Positions 1-9,528 of a stretch of DNA of 64,000 nt are shown in pieces. The notes beneath the pieces were generated by a model. The model did no database searches. It was given only the letters and a program-made list of their open reading frames with translations, and was not told where the DNA came from. How positions within the stretch are numbered: position 1 is the first letter of the stretch; the number at the start of each line of letters is the position of its first letter. Source of the DNA: Cylindrotheca closterium (lineage: Eukaryota > Bacillariophyta > Bacillariophyceae > Bacillariales > Bacillariaceae). The position numbers and the translations under genes were made by a program. Location: assembly GCA_933822405.4 (NCBI GenBank), contig CAKOGP040001224.1:389552-453551 (forward strand), given 5' to 3'.

Positions 1-80
1 AACGTGACCTCCTCATTGATCGATCGCCATCAAATTCTGTTTTCTCATTTCTATCCTCATTTTTTTTCTGAGTCTACACA

Positions 81-1707
81 ATGGCAAGCACAGTGGGCAT
101 TGTAATTATCGCCGCCGCCCAATCTGTGGCAAAGGCCTTTACCATTGGTTTGGTTGGATATGTTTCCGTCAAGTGTAAGTCATCTCTTCTCCCATTCTCC
201 CAAAAATTATTACACATTCTCAACAATTCGGTTTTGAACTCTTCACTTTCTTCTCTCTTTTTCAGTCCCAAAAGACAACCCGTTTCTACCTCAAAAGCTC
301 GTGGGAACATTCTCTAGATTCACCTTCCACACTCTGATGCTTTCGTTGATATACGGAACAATTGCAAGAGCGATAACCTTGGAATCAATAGGGGACTACT
401 GGTATGTTGTCGTTGGGGCATTTTTTGTGTTGGGAATCTCTTATGTGGTGGCAACGATAATGCAATGTCTCATTCCGATTGCAAATGTATATGACTTTCG
501 GGCATTAAGAATATCTGTCACCTTTCCAAACATTGTGGCTCTCCCAATTCTGATATTCCCATCTCTCTGCGAGTTCCCTTTGGTCCACAATGGTTACATG
601 CGAGCGCAGTTTGGTGACGATGGCTTGAGTCCAGAAGAAATGGAAGAAAAATGCGTAGAACAAGCAAACACCTTGATATTTTGCTACTTTTTTGGATTCA
701 TGTTTCTCTTCTGGGGCGTTGGTTATCCACAACTCATTGGGGCTGCACAGGAGAAAGCCTTGGAAGCTAGCAATGCCAGCACTAAATCAGAAGAGTCTCG
801 CCAAGAAGAGGAACCTCCTTCGCAAACAGAGAATAGTCACCAATCACCGTCCCCTGTAGGAATTGATGCAGGGGAAGCAGATCAACAACAGAACGAGGAG
901 AACTCTGCTATCGGCGATACGAGAGCCAAAGACGACCGAGGCTCGGAAGAAAATCGATTTGGAGTATTCAGCAATACCATCAATGCATGCAAGAAGACCT
1001 TTACCTCTCCTGGCTTCATTGCATCCATTTTGGGGTTCATAACAGCATGCATACCTCCTCTACAACGTGCCTTGTTTGAAGCAGAAGCACCATTGCGTTT
1101 CCTTGGCTCAGCTATCGAAGCTCTTGGTACTGCCAGTTCCTCCATGTCCACCATCATTGTTGCGGCAAGTTTGGTGCCACCCAAAGACGAAAGTGATTCA
1201 GCTAGAGAAGTCAATACTAGCCACGAGAATGGTAATGTAGGAGACTTAGTGGCTACACCCACGAATGTGCAAGGCGACAGAAGGGCCAGAATAACGTCCC
1301 TTCGGCATTCCATCAGTAGCCGTTCGATCCGAATGGTCAAGGCCATGACTAGATCAACACCAGAAATGCGACGTCTCTATCTGTGGTTTTGTCTATCAAG
1401 GTTAGTTGTGGCACCAGCTTTTGTGGTAGGCATCGTTTTGGCGTTGGACTGTGGTTTCCATGTATTGGATCCTGTTCCCAATTTGGCACTTCTCGTGGTT
1501 ATCGTAAACAGTTGCCTTCCTGGAGCATCGATAATCGTGGTCCTTTTAAAGTCTCAAATGGTGCTGGAGGAAACCGCTACTGTCGTAGCAAAGGTTTACT
1601 TTGTATGCTATATTGTTTGCATATTCACGATTGCTGCCTGGACAGCTGTTGGTCTGTACATTACCATACCGGATGAAGATGGGAACACATTCTGTAGCCG
1701 ACAATAG
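81..1707 (+). CDS. PILS/auxin-efflux-carrier-like membrane transporter
   Basis: Two exons, 81..174 and 266..1707, with a 91-nt GTAAGT...TTTTTCAG intron; the join keeps frame and gives 511 residues. The protein has hydrophobic segments in two blocks, N-terminal (about 5-190) and C-terminal (about 270-505), separated by a polar, acidic and Ser/Gln-rich loop (about 193-268). This is the layout of the Mem_trans / auxin efflux carrier superfamily (PIN-LIKES, PILS). Supporting motifs are SVTFPNIVALP near residue 115 and TSPGFIASILGFITACIPPL after the loop, which match the family's conserved half-site motifs. PILS proteins in plants sit in the ER membrane and affect auxin homeostasis; the substrate in algae is not known. 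The start at 81 is the first ATG and opens a hydrophobic N-terminus. Confidence is good for the family and low for the substrate. Confidence 0.85.
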
Positions 1708-1776
1708 ATCTGCAATCATACTCTACACGATATAATACATAAATCACAACATCCGTAGCATAAGACATAAATTAGA

Positions 1777-3159
1777 TTACGCATGATAGGGCATAGTTTC
1801 AAGGTATTCCAGTGCCTCTTTATCCGACAGCATGAGTTCGGGATCCGCATAGTACTCCTTCGCGTTGAACTCGTACGTGTCCGTCCCGCCCAACCATGTT
1901 GGACTATAATCATAGCTTACCACAGTATTCAAAATCGCTTGTCGTTCTTGAGGGTCGTGAGGGAGAACAATAATCTTGTTTCGAACTTCTTCTGAAAGGA
2001 GCTTCAACATCATCTTGGCCAACATTTCTCCCACACTGCCAAGATTTGTCATCAAGATGATACCAAGCTTATCTGGGAAGTGATCCTGGAGCATTGTGAC
2101 AAAAGCTTTGACTGAATTCAAGGAGGGCATTAACCTAAATGCGAATCCTGTTCCGTCCAGAACGACATTGAACTTTCCTACCCTTCCATTGCTTCGAGCA
2201 TACGAGGCCGCAACGGCTCTTTCCAAAGTATTGACGTACGCTCGCGTTTGAGCCGTATCCGCTACCTTATTACGCAAGCCACCTCGGATCCAGACAATAG
2301 CATGAGATGAATTTTCACCCTCCTCTTTCGGGTCAGAGAATCCGTGGAAAAATACAAAACCCTTTTCATTTTCTTTTAACACAGCTGGAGAGTACATCCA
2401 TGGCTTGAATTTTTCTCTCCATTCAAGTGTATGACCAAGAGCAACTTCCGAATCACAACCTTTTGGACAAAGTTTGAAGGGAAACTGCGCACTCAATGTT
2501 TTTGGCCATTTCATGATTCTCAGATACGAAAAGAAGAGGTTTCCGCCGCGGAGCTTTTCCAGGTCCGTGGAATCACCTGTCGACTTGGGCTGCGACATGT
2601 ACCAAGGCCAAGTGGATCCACCCCATTGGACCTTGTTAGTTCTTTCTTCCCAATCTGGCACTTGCTTCTCTGTTTGTTCCGCCAACTTCACAATTAGTTG
2701 TTGATGATCTTTGGGCACTGTGATACGCTCGGATGTGAACGCAACCTTGTACTTTTCCATTAACTCTTTACTTGGCTTTTTCGATGCAATCTGTTTTTGC
2801 GATGGGATGCAGGTATTTGGAGCACCTTCTCTACCGCTATTTCCGTTGAAATATCCAAAGAAAAAACGACACGCACAATCTTTGGGATTGGGAGTGGCCA
2901 GTTCCAATTCGATAGGTCCATCAGTTGCAGCTTTTGGTTTGAACAGACCAGCTAATCCACCTTTTTTGGTTTCCTTTTCGGAAATAATCGTTGGGCACTC
3001 CATGAGTGGGGAAGAGGGAACATCCTTACAAGCCCAATATATACGAAAGACGATCGCAATTGAAACCACCAAACCACCAAGAAGAAAGGCTGGAAGAAGT
3101 TCAGCAGACTTGGAGCTACTCTTCTCGGGATCCTCTTTTTGCTTTCTCCTCCTCCCCAT
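1777..3159 (-). CDS. membrane-anchored CRAL-TRIO (SEC14-like) domain protein
   Basis: Single-exon gene of 460 residues. A basic N-terminus (MGRRRKQKED) precedes one membrane segment at about residues 22-43, which suggests a type II signal anchor. The C-terminal part (about 230-425) looks like a CRAL-TRIO lipid-binding domain: the strand FNVVLDGTGFAFRLMPSLN, then a helix and QDHFPDKLGIILMTNL, then EEVRNKIIVLP, in the family order. Such domains bind and move hydrophobic ligands such as phosphoinositides or tocopherol. The ligand here cannot be read from sequence. The middle region (50-220) is Cys-containing and not recognised. It converges with the PILS-like gene on its left (69 bp between stops). 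Confidence 0.75.
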   Translation of the reverse strand: MGRRRKQKEDPEKSSSKSAELLPAFLLGGLVVSIAIVFRIYWACKDVPSSPLMECPTIISEKETKKGGLAGLFKPKAATDGPIELELATPNPKDCACRFFFGYFNGNSGREGAPNTCIPSQKQIASKKPSKELMEKYKVAFTSERITVPKDHQQLIVKLAEQTEKQVPDWEERTNKVQWGGSTWPWYMSQPKSTGDSTDLEKLRGGNLFFSYLRIMKWPKTLSAQFPFKLCPKGCDSEVALGHTLEWREKFKPWMYSPAVLKENEKGFVFFHGFSDPKEEGENSSHAIVWIRGGLRNKVADTAQTRAYVNTLERAVAASYARSNGRVGKFNVVLDGTGFAFRLMPSLNSVKAFVTMLQDHFPDKLGIILMTNLGSVGEMLAKMMLKLLSEEVRNKIIVLPHDPQERQAILNTVVSYDYSPTWLGGTDTYEFNAKEYYADPELMLSDKEALEYLETMPYHA

Positions 3160-3333
3160 TGTGATTTATCCGCAAACCTGAAACCAAAAAGTAGATGACA
3201 GTGTTGATGCGATTTTAAAAAAAACTTCACGTGTCATTTTTTTGAAAAGCGCCTATCCTAGTACCTGACTATGAAAGTAGAATATGAATCGGCACTCGTA
3301 CAGTGAGTGAATGCATTGGTGATGGGCAATTTA

Positions 3334-4707
3334 TTATCGCACTGTGGTGGAAAACTCTGTCAATGTCGTGGCAATCTTTGTCCCTAAACTCGTGGCCCAT
3401 AGATCGTAGCATTTGGCATTTGGATGAACGCCATCCGGTGCCAACAGTGTAGGATCTTTGTGATCTTGAAAATTGTGCCATTCAAAGATCTCTGCCGGAT
3501 TCATTTCAAAATACATGATTTCGTCACCAAGAGAGTCGGTGACCATTTTCTTTTGAGAATCCCAAAACCCAATCACCGAGTCCAAAAAGAAATTCAGTGG
3601 GAAAATGTTTAGTGGACTCTTTTTGTGGAACATCTGAGTTGGAAAGGACGGAACCACAATCTTTGCATTGGGAGCGACTTCCTTTATTTTCTTGATGAGA
3701 CACAGTAATCTGGCTCGGAAAACCTTGGGCCCTGCTGCTTGAAAAGGATTGCTGACAAAGTACTTGAGATCATTGGGTCCACACAGAATGACGACCACAT
3801 CTGGTACTCGTTTTTGGTTCACTTCGTCCTCAATGACGTCAAAGCAGAGCTCGTCGACCCATTTTAAATCACCCCCATCAACTCCCGCAGATCTCCATCG
3901 CACTGGTTGTTCAAATTGTCTTGATAAGGATTCCGCCAAGACGCGAGGAAAGACGGGACCTGGCCCAGAGTCCGTTTGATTGTTTTCCATCTTCCTAAAT
4001 GAAGCTTTCTCATTGGTCTCTGGGTCCATGTCGTTGATATTGCCAGCGACTGTAAACTCTTCAACACTCCCCAACCCAACTGCCAGAGAATCCCCAATCA
4101 CTACAATATGTTCCGGTGGCTTCCCCAGGCTTATAGGGTCCGCCTCTGCAATGTTGACAGTCATCGCCTCTTCCTTGGCAGCCCAAAATCGATTTGGGAA
4201 GTCAAAAAATCGATTTAGAGCAAGAATAACAGCCAGATGCATCACATGCGTATTTCTTCCCCAGAAAAAGGCTAGTCGTTCCATGGTCCAAGGAATCAAA
4301 AGAAAGAGCCACTTATTGATCTTTTGAAGTATCTTGGGGTCTCTGCTTAGTTTTATTCTCGAATTGTCGGGTTCGGTGCCAGAGGACACTTCTGATGCTA
4401 ATGATGCTATAGCTGATGAAAAATTCATATCTGTGGTGTCCACTGACTCAATACTCGATAGTGGTGATGTATTAGATGCGTTGTTGGCAATTCCGAAAGT
4501 TAGACCAGGAGGAACCACTAGTGTACCAGAAGGATTGGTTCGATATTGGATCAGGGCAACTAATGCTTGCAGTAATGCTATCACAAACATTGCCACAAAG
4601 ACGTCCTCTCCAAACTTTTGAACTCCTCGGATCGTCAAAGGCGGAAGCACTGATGACAACGCTGGAAGTGATACTGTCTCTGTGAGATCGACAGCGTGTG
4701 ACTCCAT
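3334..4707 (-). CDS. SGNH/GDSL-type esterase, membrane-associated
   Basis: The reading frame opens at 4863, but I prefer the ATG at 4707, which has G at -3 and G at +4 and gives 457 residues; the longer form would be 509. One hydrophobic segment lies near residues 35-55 of the short form, so the enzyme is probably membrane-bound. The catalytic blocks of the SGNH hydrolase superfamily are in order: block I VVIGDSLAVGLG (Ser in GDSL at about 205-208), block III CGPND (about 310-313), and block V DGVHP (about D425 and H428). The family cleaves ester bonds in lipids or acylated sugars. The substrate is unknown. No intron is evident. Confidence 0.8.
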   Translation of the reverse strand: MESHAVDLTETVSLPALSSVLPPLTIRGVQKFGEDVFVAMFVIALLQALVALIQYRTNPSGTLVVPPGLTFGIANNASNTSPLSSIESVDTTDMNFSSAIASLASEVSSGTEPDNSRIKLSRDPKILQKINKWLFLLIPWTMERLAFFWGRNTHVMHLAVILALNRFFDFPNRFWAAKEEAMTVNIAEADPISLGKPPEHIVVIGDSLAVGLGSVEEFTVAGNINDMDPETNEKASFRKMENNQTDSGPGPVFPRVLAESLSRQFEQPVRWRSAGVDGGDLKWVDELCFDVIEDEVNQKRVPDVVVILCGPNDLKYFVSNPFQAAGPKVFRARLLCLIKKIKEVAPNAKIVVPSFPTQMFHKKSPLNIFPLNFFLDSVIGFWDSQKKMVTDSLGDEIMYFEMNPAEIFEWHNFQDHKDPTLLAPDGVHPNAKCYDLWATSLGTKIATTLTEFSTTVR

Positions 4708-5125
4708 GGCGCTTGTGGCAAAATGATAATTTGATGGATTCGATACAAATAAAGCTATTGTTCCGTGCATTGGGGGCATAGTCGTGGATGAGTTGACGAC
4801 CACTCCAATCTCATCTCGTGTCACACAGTGATGCATCAAAGGTGAAAGATGTAGGATTTTCAAATTGACGACTCATCCGAATCAAATTGTTCTCTCATTA
4901 TTTCTCCACGATGCCGACACGAACGACTGGAGAGTAAGATAAAGAATACCAGTGGAGATCAAAGAATACGTCGATTGGTGGAGGCTGTTTTTTTCGGCCA
5001 AGCGTCTTCTTAGAACGACCTACAAGGATAAACATATATCATGGCTCGTATAAGCTAAGCAGAGCACGAATCCATTGAGGTGTGGGCTGGCTCACTCTTC
5101 AGTTTATTCCCTTTTGTCTTTCCCT

Positions 5126-6820
5126 CTACCGGTAGCTTGCTTGTTTGCGACCTTGTTTCTTTTTGGTGGAATGCCCGCCACCCCATTTCAAAACTGATGT
5201 AGCTACATGCTTTTGGTCATCTCCAAGAACTTTGTTCTTGATGCCATTATCAGTGAACTCCGCCTCCGATGCCGGTACTGTGATATTTTCAGTAACACAG
5301 AGTGGGCATCGGACCTTCAGTTTCATTCCTGGCGTCTTGTCTGGTTTGAGGGACATGCATTTTTCACACATCAAGACAGGCACACCACATGTATAGCACT
5401 TCTTCTTGCCAACATATCTGTCCCATTGCGCGCTGCAAACCACACACTTGGCTTCATCTATCTTCTTGGCAGCTTTCTTTTTGTCTCCTTTTCGGATAAC
5501 ACCACCGTCACCTTCGGGATTATCCACACCAACAGCTTCTCGTTTGTCAAAAACAAAGTTTTTCCCTCTCCAATATCCTCCATCTGGGAATTCCTTCAAG
5601 TACCTCTCAATCCCACCTTGCAATTGATAAACACCTTTCACCTCACTCCCCATTTCCTTCTTCAAGTAGGCTGACGCCCGCTCACATCGAATACCACCTG
5701 TGCAATACATCAAGACTGTCTTATCCTTCAATTTTTCTTGGGTCGCATCTTTCGCCAACCATGATTTGAAGTCGGTACTCTTTCGCATCAGTGGATCCAA
5801 ATACTCTGCTCCACTCTTGCTGGCATTTTCAGTATTCTTCGATTTTGCACCACTACCTTTGGAAGATTCTTTCTTTTGCTGTCCATCGAAGCGACCAATA
5901 ATCGCCTCGTAATGATTCCGGACATCAATAATCACAGTATTGTCTTTTCCCATCATTTCATGATACTCCTTGGCTTCCAAGTGAACACCTCCTTTGATAC
6001 CGTCTGTTTCCTCTGGGCCATCTAGCGGGGCATCATTCTCTTGAATGCCATAGAAAACTAGCTCCTGGACCGGGACAACCTTCAATTCCTTGAAATGTCG
6101 ATCGGCAGGAAGATCATCAATGAACTTGAAATCTGTCTGAGAAAAGACATCAGGATCAAAATTCCGAAGGTCTTGGGCGAAATGTCGAAGGGTTGTTTGT
6201 GCAGAAGTACCGGAGACATCGATTGCAGATACTGTAGCATTGACTCCTTCCTGTGCCACTCGAATCCTTCCACCAATATTCCTCTTCTTTGCTACTGACG
6301 TGAGGTATGTCATCAAGATCTTCAGGCGGGTTTGTGACCACTTTTGTTGCTTCGTGTATTGATAGAATAACACGAGCGACGATCGTGGGCTTTCAACTCG
6401 AACAGACTTGTCTACATTTGGGCCGTTCAGCATTAGTTGACCCGTATTTGTGTAACTGACGGCGCACTTGATCAGCTGAGCATTTGGAAACCACTTTCCA
6501 AGCGTTTTTCCACTGCCGGGGCCGCCGCCTTCAAGCAATTCATCGCTTGAAGCACGCAAACCAATATTGCTACTGGCAAGTACTTCAGCTGATGGACTCG
6601 CAGGAACGGGTATCGCTTCGTACGCTTTGAGAAATGCGGATTCGTCGTTTGTGTTGCTTGCGCGGACTCCTACTGGTTCGGTTGAGGTTGAAGTGGCTTC
6701 GGAAGTTTCACTGAGTCCTTGCTTTCGTTGTTTCTTCAAAGCGCGACGTTCTCTCTTGCTAAGCCGTCGCTTCCTCGATGAGGAACCATCCTTCTTATTC
6801 TCAGCTTCTTGAGTTGACAT
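5126..6820 (-). CDS. TrhO/TSTD2-like rhodanese-domain protein with C-terminal zinc-binding module
   Basis: Single exon of 564 residues; ATG at 6820. The core is the UPF0176/TrhO arrangement: an acylphosphatase-like N-domain (around 150-260, containing GRIRVAQEGVNATVSA) followed by a rhodanese domain with the active loop CTGGIRCE (catalytic Cys about 373) and the QLQGGIERYLKEFPDGG stretch. Bacterial TrhO hydroxylates U34 of tRNA; the animal relative is TSTD2. The C-terminus carries Cys pairs between about 459 and 508 (CVVC, CYTC, CEKC, CPLC), likely binding zinc. The N-terminus is basic and disordered. An insertion rich in Lys/Ser splits the rhodanese domain near 313-340. A GPGSGKT string near residue 101 resembles a P-loop but lacks the surrounding NTPase fold. 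Role by homology: tRNA modification. Confidence 0.85.
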   Translation of the reverse strand: MSTQEAENKKDGSSSRKRRLSKRERRALKKQRKQGLSETSEATSTSTEPVGVRASNTNDESAFLKAYEAIPVPASPSAEVLASSNIGLRASSDELLEGGGPGSGKTLGKWFPNAQLIKCAVSYTNTGQLMLNGPNVDKSVRVESPRSSLVLFYQYTKQQKWSQTRLKILMTYLTSVAKKRNIGGRIRVAQEGVNATVSAIDVSGTSAQTTLRHFAQDLRNFDPDVFSQTDFKFIDDLPADRHFKELKVVPVQELVFYGIQENDAPLDGPEETDGIKGGVHLEAKEYHEMMGKDNTVIIDVRNHYEAIIGRFDGQQKKESSKGSGAKSKNTENASKSGAEYLDPLMRKSTDFKSWLAKDATQEKLKDKTVLMYCTGGIRCERASAYLKKEMGSEVKGVYQLQGGIERYLKEFPDGGYWRGKNFVFDKREAVGVDNPEGDGGVIRKGDKKKAAKKIDEAKCVVCSAQWDRYVGKKKCYTCGVPVLMCEKCMSLKPDKTPGMKLKVRCPLCVTENITVPASEAEFTDNGIKNKVLGDDQKHVATSVLKWGGGHSTKKKQGRKQASYR

Positions 6821-7090
6821 CACTTCTTCGATTGGATGAAGTTTTGCTTTCTTGATCGGTTGCAGGGCTCTTTGCGGTTGAAGTCCAGACGAAACCGTCT
6901 GAAATCTCGAGAGGATTCAGGGTTGAGGATTCAGGATTGAGGACAAGATATTCGAGATGATACCGGTAGGGAAGAGAAAAGAGGATATGCGAGTTCTAAT
7001 CCTCTTCCATTTCCATTCACTGTGACCAACCACAACAGTTTATATTACATAGCACAATAACAATAAGCACTTTGGTTACAGAAAACAAAG

Positions 7091-9320
7091 CTATCTTTGC
7101 GTCAACATACTTGCGGTTTTTACAACTGTGGATTGTACAGAGTGAAAAGACTTCGTCCACTGAGTGTGAAGGGTGACCAGATCCTTCTCTGCAGAGATGT
7201 CCCGTTTCTCAAATTCTTCTGTTGACATCGCCGTTGACTCGTAGAGTCGCTTTACTGCCCCTTCCCATGACAGCTTCATCTGGTCCATTTCCGATAATGG
7301 TTGTGGATCATTGGCGAGAGCATGCTGTATCTTCTCAATGCATTCATTTTCGTCCGAAAACTCTAGGCAGTTCGAAAACTGTGGGAAGAAATCATTCGAA
7401 GCTTTCAAAAATTTTAGATTAGAATCGGTGGTTTTCAAAATTAAGTCAGAGGAGATTATACTTACGGTGATTCGGGATGATTACCCACTTTCCCATTGCC
7501 AAAGCTTCGGCAGTGGTTGTGCACAATACTTCGGATTCGGAAACATTCAAGAAAATCTTGTACTCAGGTATATCCTTTATTACGGCGTGATCGATTGTGC
7601 CTAGAAATCTGGCTGGAATAGGATGTTGCCGCAATTCGTACTTGGATCGCGGGAGATCGAGGCGGTACCCTTTGGATGTCGAATCCTTTTCCAAATTCTC
7701 AGAGAAAGTGGAGTGAAAACCCAATTCAACTGATCTCTTGCATAAGTTGGCAATAGCGGTGGTTGTAGAAACTCCAGCATTCATTGATTTCCCTGAAATG
7801 TCTCCAATGATGTCTAGTGGATTTGGCCCAAGGCTTTCCAAAGGTTTCGATTCACCTCTTCCGCTTTGCTCAAATTCGCTTTTCTCAACAAGCTTTCGAA
7901 GTGACCCATCTGCGCTAAAGAAATCCTGTATGCTAGCGTCAGCTTCCGTCTTCAGATTTTCCTGAAGAGCCTCATCGGCCTTGATAACACCCTTTCGTCC
8001 CAAGAAGGCCCGACTTATTGCTTCTTTGTCTGGACCAGATCCATATATGTCAATCGGGAAGTACCCGCCTGTACTGCGTTTGAATGCATCTGCAATGTCG
8101 AGCAGCTTATCGAAGCCTGAAGAGCATCAAAGATTAGACACGGATGTATCAACAAGGCAATCGTGGTTGGGTCTCACCTTTGGCCCATACCAATTTTCCA
8201 ATGAAGTACACCGGAACAGGTTCAACTTCGGGCTTGTATTCACCGGGTGATTCAAAGAATTCGGATCTGACACCATGCACATTACAAGTTTTTTCTCTAC
8301 TGGGTTCCAATTCCGGGAGCGTGGCGCTTAGCCGGACCACTCGGTGACAGTATGCTTGGACAACCAACGAGCTCAGAGAAGACAGCACAGGAGCAGCAAT
8401 AATCGACGTCCCAATGCCTTGTTGCTTGACATACATGTCGTAGTTCGTGTGCAGTATGCCAACGACGTATTTGAATTTGAACTTCCAACCAAGAAGTGCT
8501 TTATTGGCAGCATCTTCGTCGCCTTCCTCTACCTCATCCGGTACACGAAACCATGTCAAGTGCTCTGGTTCCTCTAGGATGGCAATGTCAGCATCTTCGT
8601 CTGGAATTAAAGAACAGCTTTATGGTATTACAGGACCGAATGAATCCAATCAGCAGCAATAGGAAAATAACGAAGAGGTAGAATTACAAGAATCTGCTTA
8701 CGTACATGTCCACGGTCGGAAATATCGAACCAAACGCGGCATTGTAGTAAGCTTCATAAAAGATGATGCTCAACATGAACTCCTCCTCTTTGTTGGTTGG
8801 GCATTATAGCGACCACAAGACAGCGTTAGCTACTTTTTGAAACTACGTCTCGGACCGGAATCTTACTTACCTTCACAGCCCATTCTGTCCTTGCAGTACT
8901 CCCTAATCCAATTCTCTTGATCCTTTTCGGATTCAAATGTATAGTCACCAAAGAGAAGAGACTGTTCTTCTTTCTTTGGAAGCCATGGTATAACCAACGT
9001 AACCTTGTGCCGAAGACGACCCCTCGTCAAATACAGCGCCCTGATGCCACACAAAGCTAATGGTGAGATATCTTCAGGACTGGACTGAAGTCACGAACTA
9101 CAATGAAGTACCTTGCTAGTGGATTTACCGATGTCCCTGTCCGCCACGGTAATGCTGCCGTCGTGACAACGCAAACCTTTCGCTCCAGATCCCCAAGATT
9201 TGATCGGGGGTCTATTGAATTGCTGTCATTTCCATCCACAGAGACTGATTCCAATGATGTTTCCAGCATATTTGTTTCGTTTTGTGTGATTTGCCTTTTT
9301 CTGTTGATTGGATTCGTCAT
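7091..9320 (-). CDS. DGD: digalactosyldiacylglycerol synthase (GT4 family)
   Basis: Six exons on the minus strand: 9320..9112, 9040..8871, 8787..8706, 8617..8178, 8116..7466, 7401..7091. The total of 1863 nt is divisible by three and gives 620 residues. Diagnostic DGD motifs are present: VVTTAALPWRTGTSVNPLAR at the nucleotide-sugar N-lobe, YEAYYNAAFGSIFP, DADIAILEEPEHLTW, FIGKLVWAKGFDKL, and VSESEVLCTTTAEALAMGKW followed by NHPSNDFF. The enzyme adds a second galactose to MGDG to make DGDG, a main thylakoid lipid, at the plastid envelope. An in-frame stop lies upstream of 9320, so this ATG is the likely start, although no clear plastid presequence is visible and a further 5' exon is possible. 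Three of the five introns appear to end in AAAG rather than CAG/TAG. Exon ends were placed from family motifs and phase. Confidence 0.88.
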
Positions 9321-9528
9321 CGAACGCCTACGTTCTTTTAGTCGTGGAAATCAACTATACATCTCATCCTTGACGTGTATCGCACCACTTCCACTATTGG
9401 CACACTCCTGTAACTGACTATAGCAACAACTCAAAACATGTACTATTACTATACCCACAGTGCAGTGACCATTACTGTGAGTTAGGTTCAAGATAAATCC
9501 CAAACAAATCTTGCACGCTCAAGATAGT

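Noticed and set aside
6510..6530. GPGSGKT P-loop-like string in the rhodanese protein
   Set aside because: No Walker B or NTPase fold around it; falls in a disordered N-terminal region, so probably chance.
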